DNA of 64,000 nucleotides from Sphingomonas sp. IC-11. Lineage in GTDB: Bacteria > Pseudomonadota > Alphaproteobacteria > Sphingomonadales > Sphingomonadaceae. Under the pieces are notes generated by a model that was given only the letters and a program-made list of their open reading frames with translations, was not told the origin of the DNA and ran no database searches. The DNA is taken from contig NZ_JAJNDU010000003.1 of NCBI RefSeq assembly GCF_021043365.1, positions 186,001 through 250,000 of the forward strand, written 5' to 3'. This document shows positions 35,866 through 45,717 of this stretch, in pieces; the first letter of the stretch is position 1; each line of letters opens with the position of its first letter. Both the position numbers and the translations under genes were made by a program.

Positions 35866-36450
35866 GTGACCAACGACGAGGTTCTGGCGGAATTCCGAGC
35901 GGCAGATGCGCTGCTCGAGGGGCACTTCATCCTGTCGTCGGGGCTGCGATCATCGCGCTACCTGCAATGCGCCCGCGTGCTGATGGACCCGCAGCGCGGC
36001 GCGCGGCTCGCCGCAGCACTGGCCGCCCGGATTCCCGAGGAGCTGCGCTCTCGTATTTCTGCCGTTGTATCGCCCGCCATGGGGGGCGTGATTGCTGGGC
36101 ATGAGATGGCGCGCGCCCTTGGTGTCGAGGCGATGTTCGTGGAGCGGCCAACGGGCACCTTCGAGCTGAGGCGCGGGTTCCGCCTGGAGCAAGGCCGGGA
36201 AGTTCTGATGATGGAGGATGTCGTCACGACCGGCCTTTCGTCTCGCGAGGCGATCAAGGCCATCGAAGCGGCTGGCGGCCGGGTGATTGTCGGCGCCGCC
36301 CTGGTGGATCGGTCGAATGGCAGTGCCGACATCGGCGTCCCGTTCTTTCCGCTTATCCGCCTTGATGTGCCCACCTATGAGGCGGACTCGCTCCCTCCGG
36401 AGCTCGCCGCCATTCCGGCGATCAAGCCGGGTAGCCGGTCGGCGGCGTGA
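35866..36450 (+). CDS. pyrE: Orotate phosphoribosyltransferase
   Basis: A 194-residue enzyme of pyrimidine synthesis that joins orotate and PRPP to give OMP. The PRPP-binding motif (VLMMEDVVTTGLSSREAI) and the N-terminal FILSSGLRSSRYLQC are present. The start is GTG. It heads a plus-strand unit with pdxJ, acpS and lepB, an order common in alphaproteobacteria. The gene before it, ctaC, is divergent. Confidence 0.94.
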   Translation: MTNDEVLAEFRAADALLEGHFILSSGLRSSRYLQCARVLMDPQRGARLAAALAARIPEELRSRISAVVSPAMGGVIAGHEMARALGVEAMFVERPTGTFELRRGFRLEQGREVLMMEDVVTTGLSSREAIKAIEAAGGRVIVGAALVDRSNGSADIGVPFFPLIRLDVPTYEADSLPPELAAIPAIKPGSRSAA

Positions 36451-36481
36451 CCACAGCCGGGCCCCGGCGGAGGGAGGGTAG

Positions 36482-37210
36482 ATGAGCGGACATTTGCGCC
36501 TGGGCGTCAACATCGACCATGTCGCTACCGTGCGGAATGCCCGTGGCGGCACTTATCCCGATCCTGTCCGTGCGGCTCAGCTGGCGGCCGAGGCTGGCGC
36601 GGATGGCATTACGGCGCATCTGCGTGAAGATCGCCGCCATATCACCGACGAAGATATCGCGAAGCTTTCCGAAACGCTGACCATCCCGCTCAACCTGGAA
36701 ATGGCCGCGACCGAAGAGATGCTGCAGATCGCGCTTCGGCATCGCCCCCATGCAGCGTGCATCGTTCCAGAAAAGCGAGAGGAGCGCACGACCGAGGGCG
36801 GCATTGATGCGGCCGGCCAGTTTGAGCGACTTCGGCCGATGGTGGCTGCGCTTGGTGAGGCCGGCACGCGCGTATCGCTGTTCATCGAGCCGGACGCGCG
36901 CCAGATCGATGCCGCGCTGCGGCTGGGCGCGCCGGTGGTCGAGCTGCACACCGGCCGCTATTGCGAGCTCGACGGCGGCGGGCGCGCAGAGGAGTTGCGG
37001 CGAATCACCGAAGCCGCGGCGCTGGCAGCGAAGAACGGCATCGAAGTTCATGCCGGCCATGGCCTCACCTTCGACAATGTGGCGCCGATCGCGGCGATCC
37101 CGCAGGTCGTTGAGCTGAACATCGGCCATTTCCTGATCGGCGAGGCGATTTTCATCGGACTGGCCGAAAGCATTCGCCGGATGCGCGCGGCGATGGATGC
37201 GGCACGATGA
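36482..37210 (+). CDS. pdxJ: Pyridoxine 5'-phosphate synthase
   Basis: A 242-residue TIM-barrel enzyme that condenses 1-deoxyxylulose 5-phosphate with aminoacetone 3-phosphate in vitamin B6 synthesis. Signatures are [48 protein letters not shown] and [23 protein letters not shown] precedes the ATG. Its stop overlaps the acpS start by 4 bp (ATGA). Confidence 0.97.
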   Translation: MSGHLRLGVNIDHVATVRNARGGTYPDPVRAAQLAAEAGADGITAHLREDRRHITDEDIAKLSETLTIPLNLEMAATEEMLQIALRHRPHAACIVPEKREERTTEGGIDAAGQFERLRPMVAALGEAGTRVSLFIEPDARQIDAALRLGAPVVELHTGRYCELDGGGRAEELRRITEAAALAAKNGIEVHAGHGLTFDNVAPIAAIPQVVELNIGHFLIGEAIFIGLAESIRRMRAAMDAAR

Positions 37211-37611
37211 TCGTCGGTCTTGGCTCGGATCTGTGCAACATCGAGCGGATCCAGGCATCGCTCGATCGCTTCGGCGCCAGGTTCGAGAACCGTGTCTTCA
37301 CCGACGTCGAACGCGCCAAAGCCCAGCGCCGCCCGTTCACGATCGCGGGCACCTACGCCAAGCGCTTCGCGGCCAAGGAAGCCTTTTCCAAGGCGGTCGG
37401 TACCGGGTTTCGCCGCGGCGTTTTCATGAAGGACATCGGCGTCGTGAACGCCCCCTCCGGAGCGCCAACGCTTGCGCTATCCGGGGGCGCCAAGGCGGCT
37501 CTTGACGCCATGATTCCCGCGGGCCACCGCCCGCGTATCCATTTGACGTTGACCGACGATCATCCCTGGGCGCAGGCCTTTGTGATCATCGAGGCCATCC
37601 CGGACGAGTGA
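37207..37611 (+). CDS. acpS: Holo-[acyl-carrier-protein] synthase
   Basis: A 134-residue phosphopantetheinyl transferase that activates ACP. The magnesium-binding motifs are [14 protein letters not shown] (Asp8) and [16 protein letters not shown] (Glu58). It is coupled to pdxJ by ATGA and to lepB by GTGA overlaps. Confidence 0.95.
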   Translation: MIVGLGSDLCNIERIQASLDRFGARFENRVFTDVERAKAQRRPFTIAGTYAKRFAAKEAFSKAVGTGFRRGVFMKDIGVVNAPSGAPTLALSGGAKAALDAMIPAGHRPRIHLTLTDDHPWAQAFVIIEAIPDE

Positions 37612-38570
37612 ACCTCAGAGACGTGAACGATCTGGCCGAGAAACTGCCGTTGACGGGCGAACCCCCGGCTGACGAAGCGCCCGAACAAAGGGGGGAGCGT
37701 CGCTTCGACTGGTGGGGCGAGGCAAAAGGCCTGTTCTGGCTGATCCTGGCTGTGCTGGGCTTCCACAGCTTCATCGCCAAGCCTTTCTACATCCCCAGCG
37801 AATCCATGCTGCCTGGCCTGGAGGTTGGGGACAGGCTGGTTGTCTCCAAATATGCCTATGGATGGTCATTCGTCTCGCCGACGATCCCCAATCCGGCCGC
37901 CATGTTCAGAGGGGCCGTCCTCCACCAGCCGGTTGAGAGCTGGTCCTTTCAGTTGCCGGCGTGGCGCGGGCGAGTTTGGGGCGCGATGCCGAAGCGTGGC
38001 GATGTCGTGATCGTCACACCGCCAGGGCAGACCAGTGACTATATCAAACGCGTGATCGGCCTTCCCGGCGACACCTTGGAGGTGCGGGCCGGAACGGTGA
38101 TCCTGAACGGAAAGCCGGTGTTACGAGGGCCCACCCACTACAAGGACCTGCCGGTGGATCTCAACGCCACCTGCGATCCGTGGCAATATCCCGAAGCCAA
38201 GATCACGCGCGCGGACGGTGTCACTGTCTGTCGCCTGCCGATCGTGACGGAAACCCTGCCGAACGGGCGCCGTTTCGACACGGTCGAGTTAGGCACCAGC
38301 CCGGGCGACTATTATGGGCCGGTCCAGATCCCAGAGAATCACGTGTTCCTTATGGGAGACAATCGCGATCGGTCCGCTGACAGCCGTTTCGCGTTGGGCG
38401 GCAGTGAGAAGGGCCTCGGTGGGCCGGTGCCATGGGAGAATATCGGTGGGCGCGCCGAATTCATCACCTTCTCTGTCGACGGATCCGCAACCATCAACCC
38501 CCTCTCGTGGTTTGGATCGCTGCGGAGCGGCCGCGCCGGCATCTCGCTTCACCCGGAGGAAACACGTTGA
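37608..38570 (+). CDS. lepB: Signal peptidase I
   Basis: A 320-residue membrane serine/lysine protease that removes Sec signal peptides. A helix (about 40-58) precedes the catalytic Ser66 ([10 protein letters not shown]) and Lys147 ([13 protein letters not shown]); [11 protein letters not shown] is the conserved box E. The length is near that of E. coli LepB. The GTG start overlaps the acpS stop (GTGA). Many alphaproteobacteria follow lepB with rnc and era. Here an AI-2E-family permease follows instead. Confidence 0.95.
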   Translation: MNLRDVNDLAEKLPLTGEPPADEAPEQRGERRFDWWGEAKGLFWLILAVLGFHSFIAKPFYIPSESMLPGLEVGDRLVVSKYAYGWSFVSPTIPNPAAMFRGAVLHQPVESWSFQLPAWRGRVWGAMPKRGDVVIVTPPGQTSDYIKRVIGLPGDTLEVRAGTVILNGKPVLRGPTHYKDLPVDLNATCDPWQYPEAKITRADGVTVCRLPIVTETLPNGRRFDTVELGTSPGDYYGPVQIPENHVFLMGDNRDRSADSRFALGGSEKGLGGPVPWENIGGRAEFITFSVDGSATINPLSWFGSLRSGRAGISLHPEETR

Positions 38571-39640
38571 GCGAAGCGGGCGTAAGGGTCGTCGAGGGAG
38601 CCAGCCCGCATGAAGTTCGCGATCCAGCCACCCGGCGTGAGATAAAACGCGCCGCGGTGTGGCTCGGCATGGCTTCAGCGATCGCGCTGGTCGTGCTGCT
38701 TGTCCAGCCGTTGCTGATCATCTTCGCCGGCCTCGTATTTGCTTCGATGCTCGACGGTGGCGTGCGCCTGCTTGGCCGGGTGCTGCCGATCGGGCGAGGA
38801 TGGCGGCTGCTGATCGTCTGTCTTCTCACCGTGGTGTTTCTCGTCGGCACGTTCGTGCTCACCGGCGTTCAGGTGGCGGAGCAGGTCAATCAGCTGCGCA
38901 CCACCCTGGAATCGCAGGCAGTGCGGCTGACCAGCTGGCTGACCAGCCATGGTCTGATGCCAGGTGCCTCCGACATCAGCGGCATCGCGCGTCAGGCGAT
39001 GAGTTCGGTTGGTCGGCTCACGTCCTGGGTGGGCACCGCCGTGGGCGCACTGACCACCATGTTCATGATCCTGGTGATCGGCCTCTTCATCGCCATGGAC
39101 CCGCGTGCCTATGAGCGCGGTCTGCAATGGATGATCCCCGAGGAAAAGCGCGCGGAATTCGCGATCATCACTGAGCGCATGGGCCACACGCTGCGCCGGC
39201 TGCTGTTCGGCCGGATCATCGGCATGGTGGCGGAGGGCGTGCTTACCTGGTTCGCGCTGATGATCGGCGGGGTTCCGATGGCGCTGATCCTGGGAATCCT
39301 GACCGGCATCCTTGCCTTTATCCCGAATATCGGCGCCTTCATTTCTGGCGCGCTGATGATCGCCGTGGGCTTCTCCGCCGGGGTCGACACCGGTATCTGG
39401 GCGATCGGCACTTATGTGATCGTGCAGACCTTCGACGGTTATGTTCTGATCCCTATGGTTGCGAAGCGCACCGTTGACATGCCGCCGGCGCTGACACTGG
39501 GCGCGCAGATCCTCGCCAGCGCGCTATTCGGCATCCTCGGCCTTGCGCTGGCCGATCCGATGACTGCCATGATCAAGACGGCCATGGAGCGTCGGAGCGA
39601 AACCGTTGAAGACGAACGCGACGAGGAAGCGCGCGCATGA
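38567..39640 (+). CDS. AI-2E family transporter (UPF0118 membrane protein)
   Basis: A 357-residue inner-membrane permease with about eight helices. Family marks are LLIIFAGLVFASMLDGGVRL, GRIIGMVAEGVLTWFALMIG, AFIPNIGAFISGALMIAVGF and FDGYVLIPMVAKRTVDMPPA. The start is TTG, which overlaps the lepB stop (TTGA) and has GGAGG seven bases upstream. No other start fits. Members export diverse small molecules or ions; the substrate is unknown. The maiA start overlaps its stop. Confidence 0.9.
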   Translation: MSEAGVRVVEGASPHEVRDPATRREIKRAAVWLGMASAIALVVLLVQPLLIIFAGLVFASMLDGGVRLLGRVLPIGRGWRLLIVCLLTVVFLVGTFVLTGVQVAEQVNQLRTTLESQAVRLTSWLTSHGLMPGASDISGIARQAMSSVGRLTSWVGTAVGALTTMFMILVIGLFIAMDPRAYERGLQWMIPEEKRAEFAIITERMGHTLRRLLFGRIIGMVAEGVLTWFALMIGGVPMALILGILTGILAFIPNIGAFISGALMIAVGFSAGVDTGIWAIGTYVIVQTFDGYVLIPMVAKRTVDMPPALTLGAQILASALFGILGLALADPMTAMIKTAMERRSETVEDERDEEARA

Positions 39641-40266
39641 AGATCGTACTGCACGATTATTGGCGCTCATCGGCATCCTATCGTGTGCGCATCTGCCTGA
39701 ACCTGAAGGGTGTGCCCTATGATTCAGTGCCGGTGAACCTGCTGGCAGGTGATCAGACCAGTGACGCCAATCGTGCGATCAATCCGCAAGGCTTTGTGCC
39801 GACGCTGGTCGTGGACGGCCGCCCTCTCACCCAAAGCCTTGCTATCGTAGACTGGCTGGACGCGAACTTCCCTGAGCCGCCCATGGTGGACAAGGATCCG
39901 TTCGTGCGATCCGGACAGCTCGCCCGAGCGCTGGCGGTGGCGGCAGACATTCACCCGCTGAACAACCTTCGCGTGCTGAAACGTCTCGAATCCCAATTCG
40001 GGGCGGATCAGGCAGCGCGTGATGAATGGTACCGCCACTGGGTGGTGGAAGGCTTGGCGGCGCTGGAGCAAATGGCGGGCGGCGGCCCCTTTCTTGGCGG
40101 CGATTCGCCCGACATCGCCGATGTGTGCCTTGTGCCGCAGCTTGCCAATGCCCGGCGGTTCGCGGTTCCACTAGACGCCTTTCCAAGGCTTTGCGCAGCA
40201 GAAGCAGCAAGCCTCGCAATGCCGGCGGTTCAGGCAGCAGCCCCCGAGCGGGTCAAGCCCGCGTAA
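39637..40266 (+). CDS. maiA: Maleylacetoacetate isomerase (zeta-class GST)
   Basis: A 209-residue enzyme of tyrosine/homogentisate breakdown that converts maleylacetoacetate to fumarylacetoacetate with glutathione. The zeta-class active site SSASYRVR (residues 11-18) and NPQGFVPTL, LTQSLAIVDWLD and DIADVCLVPQLANARRF are present. No homogentisate pathway partner is adjacent. The ATGA overlap couples it to the permease gene. The last 14 bases overlap the convergent GT4 gene. Confidence 0.88.
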   Translation: MKIVLHDYWRSSASYRVRICLNLKGVPYDSVPVNLLAGDQTSDANRAINPQGFVPTLVVDGRPLTQSLAIVDWLDANFPEPPMVDKDPFVRSGQLARALAVAADIHPLNNLRVLKRLESQFGADQAARDEWYRHWVVEGLAALEQMAGGGPFLGGDSPDIADVCLVPQLANARRFAVPLDAFPRLCAAEAASLAMPAVQAAAPERVKPA

Positions 40267-41308
40267 GGCTGTCGAATAGTTTCAGGTAGCGCTTCGCTGA
40301 ATCCGTCCCCGGTGGCGAAACGGGCTGGGGCCGGACAACGTCGCCGAGCCAGTGGTTTAGCGCGGCAACCAATGCTGCAGCATCGTCGCGCGGCACGATG
40401 GTGCCCAGCGAAGGCGACGGAATGATCTCCGCGACCGCTGGGGAGCAATCGGTTGCCACCACGGGCGTGCCGACGGACAGCGCTTCACTGAGGACGCCGG
40501 GCACGCCCTCGAACTCCGAGGGCAAGGCGACCATTGTGGCACGAGACATGGCACCGATCGGATCCGCCACATGCCCCGGCAGAAACAGCTCGATACCGCA
40601 TGCTTTCGCCTGGGCTTCCAGTGCCGCGCGGCATTCGCCCTCTCCCAAGAGGACCAGCGCGAGCCGCTCCCTCAATCGGGGAATGGCATTGATCAGGCGG
40701 TCCCAGCGCTTCTGGGGTACGAGCCGGCCAACGCCCAGTATGTAACGGGGAGGAAGGCCCGGCACCGGCGCGCACGCGAGAGGCCGCGCTGGAGGATTAG
40801 GGATCACCGCAATCTGTTTGACGTCGAGTCGCATTGTCCGGGCGAGTTGCGCGGCGCTTGCGTCCGACATCGCTACCACCCAATCAAGGAAGCGCGGGTG
40901 CTGGCGCAGCCATGTGGCGTGAACGAGGGTCATCAGCTTCCCGAAATCTGGCCGATCCACCGCGTTGGAGATCTTCCCGACGATCGGTGGACAAGACCTG
41001 CCCAGACGCCAGCGCGTCCATGCAGCGACCCCGGTATAATGGCTGCCAGGGCAGAACATGACATCCGGCTGGACGGCCTTCGCGTAGCGGGGCAGCGCCC
41101 GTAACGCAGCATAGTCATCAGCACCGAGCGAGATCACCTCGACGCCCGCAGGCAGCTCACGGCGCAACGGGCCCGTCGCATCACCAATCACCAGCGTAAC
41201 GCGGCGGCCCAGCCCGTGCCACTCACCGGCAAGGCGCAGCAGCGCACGTTCCACGCCGCCGCCGCGCAGCGTTTGGGCGTAACCAAGAATGTGTCGCGCG
41301 CCGCTCAT
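40253..41308 (-). CDS. Glycosyltransferase family 4 protein
   Basis: A GT-B enzyme of about 351 residues. The N-terminal domain starts HILGYAQTLRGGGVERALLR. The donor domain has YILGVGRLVPQKRWDRLINA and SEFEGVPGVLSEALSVGTPV. The ATG at 41308 puts the family start near residue 5; its SD is weak and an upstream ATG is possible. It is divergent from the membrane protein gene that opens the second glycan cluster. Confidence 0.87.
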   Translation of the reverse strand: MSGARHILGYAQTLRGGGVERALLRLAGEWHGLGRRVTLVIGDATGPLRRELPAGVEVISLGADDYAALRALPRYAKAVQPDVMFCPGSHYTGVAAWTRWRLGRSCPPIVGKISNAVDRPDFGKLMTLVHATWLRQHPRFLDWVVAMSDASAAQLARTMRLDVKQIAVIPNPPARPLACAPVPGLPPRYILGVGRLVPQKRWDRLINAIPRLRERLALVLLGEGECRAALEAQAKACGIELFLPGHVADPIGAMSRATMVALPSEFEGVPGVLSEALSVGTPVVATDCSPAVAEIIPSPSLGTIVPRDDAAALVAALNHWLGDVVRPQPVSPPGTDSAKRYLKLFDSLTRA

Positions 41309-41427
41309 CTTGTTTGGACGCACCCTACAGCCCAGATTGCGGTCGAAAAGAAACCACATTCGGGCGCCATTCGCCCAAACCGCCCGCGAGATGGTATGCG
41401 GGACGCGTGCAAAGGAAGCCCGAGGTC

Positions 41428-42375
41428 TTGAGCGCAAAAGCCGACAGCGTGCCTGCGGGCGTGATCGATGCCAATTTGCCGGACATCGCGGCGTTGCAGC
41501 CGGCGGAAACCCTGCGCCGCCGCTGGCCCGCCATCGTGGGCGCGGTGCTCAGCCTCGCCATGTTGGTGATGCTGGGTCGCGAATTGCTGGACACCGGGCT
41601 TGCGGGTCTCAGCCGTGCGGCGCCCGATTCGCCCTGGTTCTATGTCGCCTTCTTCGGCCTGTACATGGCGGCGCCGACGGGTGACTTCATCATCTTTCGT
41701 CGCCTCTGGGGGATACCTTGGGCGGGCTTTGCGGCGCTCCACAAGAAGCGGATCGCGAACGATGTGGTGCTCGGATACTCGGGCGAAGCGTATTTCTACG
41801 CCTGGGCGCGCGCGAGGGCTAACCTGGTCGCCGCACCTTTCGGCGCGGTGAAGGACGTCTCGCTCCTCTCCGCGATCGCCGGCAATGGCGCCACCATCCT
41901 GCTTTGTGCGCTGGCGCTACCGGTCGGCTATCAGCTGATGCCACCAGGCGTGCTGAACGCGGTGGCGGGTTCGGCGGTGATTACCCTTGCCATCAGCCTG
42001 TTGCTGATCCTGTTTTCGAAGCGGGTCTTCTCGCTGCCGCGCCGTCAGCTTTGGCAGGTGTTCTGGATTCATTGTGCCCGCATCGCGGCCAGCTCGCTCC
42101 TTCTGGCACTGGCCTGGCACTTCGCCATGCCGGAGGTCTCCCTTTGGATGTGGCTGTTCCTTTCGGCCGCACGGCTGCTCGTTTCGCGCTTGCCGCTCGT
42201 ACCGAACAAGGACCTGCTGTTCGCCAGCTTCGCGATCCTGCTGATTGGCCAGGGAGAGGCGCTCAGCGAGATGATCGCCTTTGTGGCCGCCCTTACCCTG
42301 GTGGTGCACATCGCCCTGGTGCTGGCGTTTGCGGTGGGAGCCGGTTGGACCGGGCTTCGGCTTTGGCGGCGCTGA
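41428..42375 (+). CDS. Polytopic membrane protein of unknown function in a glycan cluster
   Basis: A protein of about 315 residues with seven or eight hydrophobic helices. It resembles in outline the flippase-like/LPG-synthase TM superfamily (KDVSLLSAIAGNGATILLCA, LVSRLPLVPNKDLLFASFAI), but I cannot name it. The start is probably TTG 41428, with AGGAAG nine bases upstream; GTG 41407 is the alternative. The next gene begins inside its last codons. With GT4 genes on both sides, a role in glycolipid or polysaccharide transport is plausible. Confidence 0.65.
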   Translation: MSAKADSVPAGVIDANLPDIAALQPAETLRRRWPAIVGAVLSLAMLVMLGRELLDTGLAGLSRAAPDSPWFYVAFFGLYMAAPTGDFIIFRRLWGIPWAGFAALHKKRIANDVVLGYSGEAYFYAWARARANLVAAPFGAVKDVSLLSAIAGNGATILLCALALPVGYQLMPPGVLNAVAGSAVITLAISLLLILFSKRVFSLPRRQLWQVFWIHCARIAASSLLLALAWHFAMPEVSLWMWLFLSAARLLVSRLPLVPNKDLLFASFAILLIGQGEALSEMIAFVAALTLVVHIALVLAFAVGAGWTGLRLWRR

Positions 42376-42884
42376 AGTCAGTTCCTTTGCTCCTCGGCCT
42401 GCTTGCCCCGGCGGCGGCCCAGGCGCGCGTGCTTGGCAGCGACGCGGAAGCCTGTATTCAGCGTGACCAGCCGGCCATCGAAGTGGCGGTGCAGGGCCTG
42501 AAGGACCGGACAGGCAATCTGAAGCTGGAACTGTATCCGGCAACGGAAGCTGACTTCCTGAGGGATGATCGAGACCTGTTGGCCGAGGGCAAGTTCTTCC
42601 ACCGTGTTCAAACCACGAGCCCGCAGGCGGGCCCAGTCACCCTGTGCATCAAGGCGCCCGCGCCGGGCCGGTACGCGCTGTTCATGACCCATGATCGGGA
42701 CAATAAGAACAAGTTCAATGTGTGGACGGATGGCGCCGGCATCCCGTCCAACCAGCGGATTGGCCGATCAAAGCCGACACTGGCACAAGCCGTCGTCAAT
42801 GTTCCGCGCGGCGTGGCACGAGTCACCGTCCGTGTTCAGTATCTCCGCGGACTGATCCCCAGCTTTGGTCCGGTCACCGACTGA
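42363..42884 (+). CDS. DUF2141 secreted protein
   Basis: A 173-residue periplasmic protein of the DUF2141 type. The TTG at 42363 gives a compact signal peptide (AALKSVPLLLGLLAPAAAQA) and overlaps the previous gene by 13 bases. The mature part has GNLKLELYPATEADF, VTLCIKAPAPGRYALFMTHD and a Ig-like beta pattern. Function is unknown, but the family recurs near polysaccharide genes. The GT4 gene starts two bases after its stop. Confidence 0.78.
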   Translation: MAALKSVPLLLGLLAPAAAQARVLGSDAEACIQRDQPAIEVAVQGLKDRTGNLKLELYPATEADFLRDDRDLLAEGKFFHRVQTTSPQAGPVTLCIKAPAPGRYALFMTHDRDNKNKFNVWTDGAGIPSNQRIGRSKPTLAQAVVNVPRGVARVTVRVQYLRGLIPSFGPVTD

Positions 42885-42885
42885 C

Positions 42886-44064
42886 ATGCGCGTCGTCGAC
42901 GTCAACGAATTCTACTCGCCAACAGGCGGCGGCGTCAGGACCTATATCGACCGCAAGATCGGCATCATGAACGAACTCGGGCACGAGCTGATCCTGATCG
43001 CGCCGGGGCCGGAGGAACGGATCGAGTATCGGCCCGGCGGGGGGCGGATCCACTTCGTCCGGTCGCCAAAAATGCCGTTCGATCCCAATTACGGCCTCTT
43101 CTGGGATCGCGCCGCGGTGACGCGGCTGCTGGACCAATATGATCCCGATGTGGTGGAATGTTCGTCACCCTGGCGCCCCGCCTGGTTCGTGGGCCAGTGG
43201 CAGGGCCGCGCGCTGAAATCCTTCTTCATGCACAACGACAATATGGCCGCCTATGCCCAGCGCTGGTTCGAAGGGGTGGCGAGCCATGACCGCATCGAGC
43301 GGGCGTTTGGCTGGTACACCCGCTATATGGCGCGCTTCCTCAACCTGTACGATCGGGTGGTCACCAATGGGCCGGCTCTAGCCAAGCGCCTGCAGGCGCG
43401 AGGGCTGCGGATCGACGCTGCCATGCCGCTCGGCATCGACCGCGGGCACTTCTCACCCGGCTTGCGCGATGGCGCGCTGCGGCGTGCGTTGTTGCGGCAA
43501 TGTGGCCTGGACGAAAGCGGGCTGCTGCTCCTGGGTCTCGGACGCCATCATCCGGAGAAGCGCTGGCCCATGGTGATCGACGCTGTTGAGCGTGCCGGCG
43601 CCACCTTTCCCGTGGGGCTCATCCTGCTCGGGCAGGGGGTGGATACCGAGCGGATGCAGCGGCGCATTGCCGGCAGCCCGCATATCCGCCTGTTCCGCCC
43701 GGTTTACGACCGCGAGCGGCTGGCGCGCATCATGGCCAGTTGTGATGCGCTGATCCACGGATCGGAAGCCGAGCCGTTTGGGCTCGTTGCATCGGAGGCG
43801 ATGGCGTCCGGGTTGCCGCTGATCGTGCCCGATTCCGGCGGATGCGCCGAAGTGGCGGACCCGCTGTGTGCCGAACTGTACCGGGCCCGCGATACGGTGG
43901 CGTGCGCCGATGCCATTGCCCGGATGCGTGCCCGCAATCCCCGCCTGCTGCGCCAGGCGGCCACGGCCGCAGCCGGCCGGGTGCGAACGGACCGGGAGCA
44001 TACCGTGGAGCTTATGGCCTATTATGAAGCGGCGCTGGCCGCCAGGCGGAGCAAAGCGGCCTGA
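42886..44064 (+). CDS. Glycosyltransferase family 4 protein
   Basis: A 392-residue GT-B enzyme. Signatures are MRVVDVNEFYSPTGGGVRTY, LLGLGRHHPEKRWPMVIDAV and GSEAEPFGLVASEAMASGLP as the EX7E-type motif. It is translated straight after the DUF2141 gene, so the membrane protein, DUF2141 and this GT form one unit. It converges on the GT39-like gene. Confidence 0.9.
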   Translation: MRVVDVNEFYSPTGGGVRTYIDRKIGIMNELGHELILIAPGPEERIEYRPGGGRIHFVRSPKMPFDPNYGLFWDRAAVTRLLDQYDPDVVECSSPWRPAWFVGQWQGRALKSFFMHNDNMAAYAQRWFEGVASHDRIERAFGWYTRYMARFLNLYDRVVTNGPALAKRLQARGLRIDAAMPLGIDRGHFSPGLRDGALRRALLRQCGLDESGLLLLGLGRHHPEKRWPMVIDAVERAGATFPVGLILLGQGVDTERMQRRIAGSPHIRLFRPVYDRERLARIMASCDALIHGSEAEPFGLVASEAMASGLPLIVPDSGGCAEVADPLCAELYRARDTVACADAIARMRARNPRLLRQAATAAAGRVRTDREHTVELMAYYEAALAARRSKAA

Positions 44065-44083
44065 ATCGGCGCAGCGCTGGCCA

Positions 44084-45526
44084 CTATCTTCGACGGTAGA
44101 TCGTCAGCGTCTCGCGGCCCAGTGGCCGATGAGCAGCAACGACATAGCGGCGCGCGATCGCTGCAGTCACGATGGCGCGAATTGCTGGCCGTTCCCCAAT
44201 CGAGAGCGGGCGCATCACGATCACCTGCGGCGCCAGGGCGAGAATGCGGCGAACCTCCGCTTCCTGATCGACGCCGATCGCGCCCTGCTCCCGCGTGCGA
44301 TACAGATGGCTGGGGAAGAGATATCGCGTCACACGGCACCGCGGAACAGCAGCGTAGATCTTGGGGGTGCCTGAATAGACCCACAGGCAACCCGGGCCAT
44401 CGCCGATCGCATGGACCAGGCCTTCGAACTGAGCGGGGCCACCCCGGCCGAGCCGGTCGGCGACAATGGTGACCGTGCCGATCAATGCGGCCAGCCCCAG
44501 GGCGACCACTCGCCCGCGCTGACGAACGCCGAGGAAACCGGCCGCGCAGACCGCACCGGGCACAAAGGCCGGCAAGGCATAATGATCGAACCAGCCGCCG
44601 AAGACGACGATTCCCGCAACCGCGACGCTGAGCCAGCACAAGAGGAAGCGCTGCGCACCTGGCGCCACCTCGCCCTGTGGCTGATCGGCCACCTGCCCTC
44701 CCGCACCGTGGCGTACCGAATCGACCGCCATCACCAGCAACGGCAGCAGAAGCGCGGCGACCTTCAAGAAATTGCCCACTCGCTCGAGCGCAGGATCGGT
44801 TCGCCGGGCAGAAATCGACCGGAAGTTCGCGAAGGTGAAGGCGTCCAGATGACCGATCGCCGCATAATAGCCCGCAGCGGCAATGGTCGGCAGGAGCGCG
44901 AGCGTCGCGAGCCCCACGCCTCGTACCGCGACCCGGCCGATCGGACGGCCCGCGCGCCAATCCCGCGCCATGATCCAGATGCCGAAGAAGAGGCCCTCGA
45001 ACAGCGCCGAATATTTCACCTGTAACGCCAAACCGACCAGCAGCATGGCCGCACCATCGCGCCAGCCGCTACGCGCCCGGTTACCGATGATCAGCAGCGC
45101 CGCACCGGCCATCAGCGGATTGTAGAAGACCGGTGACTGCCCCCCCTGTCCACTCGCCAGGTTGAGCCACAGGATGTAGGCGACGCCGCTCAGCGTGGCG
45201 CCCCGTGCCCAACCGCCGGCCTCGGCCAGACGGGCGATGATCCATGCCGTGATCACCACCGCGACAAGCGCCAGTGCCTGATAGGCGATGATGCCCCAGC
45301 CGAACGGCAGGGCGGCGGGGAGAAGATAGATCAGGAAAAGCCCGGGCGGCTTGCGATCCCATATATCGACATAGGGCAAGGCGCCGCCCCACATGTCGCG
45401 AGCGACGGTGAAGTAGAAATCCTCATCGACATGGACGATCGGATTGCCGAACGTCACTGCCCGTGCGGCGATCGCCATAGCCAGCAATAGCAACAGCCGG
45501 TGGCGATCAAGGGTGCCCAGGTTCAT
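44084..45526 (-). CDS. GT39/ArnT-like membrane glycosyltransferase
   Basis: An integral membrane protein of 480 residues with about ten helices. The N-terminal loop [20 protein letters not shown] followed by [20 protein letters not shown] is the Asp/Glu-rich catalytic loop typical of the PMT/ArnT (GT-C) superfamily. It should transfer a sugar from a polyprenyl-phosphate donor to a lipid, glycan or protein on the periplasmic face. ATG 45526 is preferred; GTG 45535 is the alternative. It is divergent from infC. Confidence 0.85.
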   Translation of the reverse strand: MNLGTLDRHRLLLLLAMAIAARAVTFGNPIVHVDEDFYFTVARDMWGGALPYVDIWDRKPPGLFLIYLLPAALPFGWGIIAYQALALVAVVITAWIIARLAEAGGWARGATLSGVAYILWLNLASGQGGQSPVFYNPLMAGAALLIIGNRARSGWRDGAAMLLVGLALQVKYSALFEGLFFGIWIMARDWRAGRPIGRVAVRGVGLATLALLPTIAAAGYYAAIGHLDAFTFANFRSISARRTDPALERVGNFLKVAALLLPLLVMAVDSVRHGAGGQVADQPQGEVAPGAQRFLLCWLSVAVAGIVVFGGWFDHYALPAFVPGAVCAAGFLGVRQRGRVVALGLAALIGTVTIVADRLGRGGPAQFEGLVHAIGDGPGCLWVYSGTPKIYAAVPRCRVTRYLFPSHLYRTREQGAIGVDQEAEVRRILALAPQVIVMRPLSIGERPAIRAIVTAAIARRYVVAAHRPLGRETLTIYRRR

Positions 45527-45701
45527 TGCCGGCACGCCTAAACACCCGCCTGTGGCGTGTCACCGCTCGCCGGCAGGTAAACCGCCCGGCCGTCCGGCAA
45601 ACACGGCAGGATCATTTGCGCGAACAGTTTAGCCCGAAGTGGCCGATTGAAGTCTTTCGATCCGCGACAGGACGCATTATATATTCGTCGTTTGAAGCAA
45701 C

Positions 45702-45717
45702 AGGAGAATTGACCATC
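45702..45717 (+). promoter_or_regulatory. Shine-Dalgarno and ATC start of infC
   Basis: AGGAG at 45702-45706 lies 8 bases from an in-frame ATC (45715-45717). The first in-frame ATG (45727) is 20 bases away, and the in-frame TTG at 45709 is only 2 bases from the SD. ATC is thus the best-placed start. Rare start codons are known for infC, where IF-3 represses its own translation by rejecting them. Confidence 0.72.

Noticed and set aside
45526..45714. Longer infC reading from an upstream ATG
   Set aside because: The added residues have no similarity to IF-3, and the good AGGAG lies inside this stretch.
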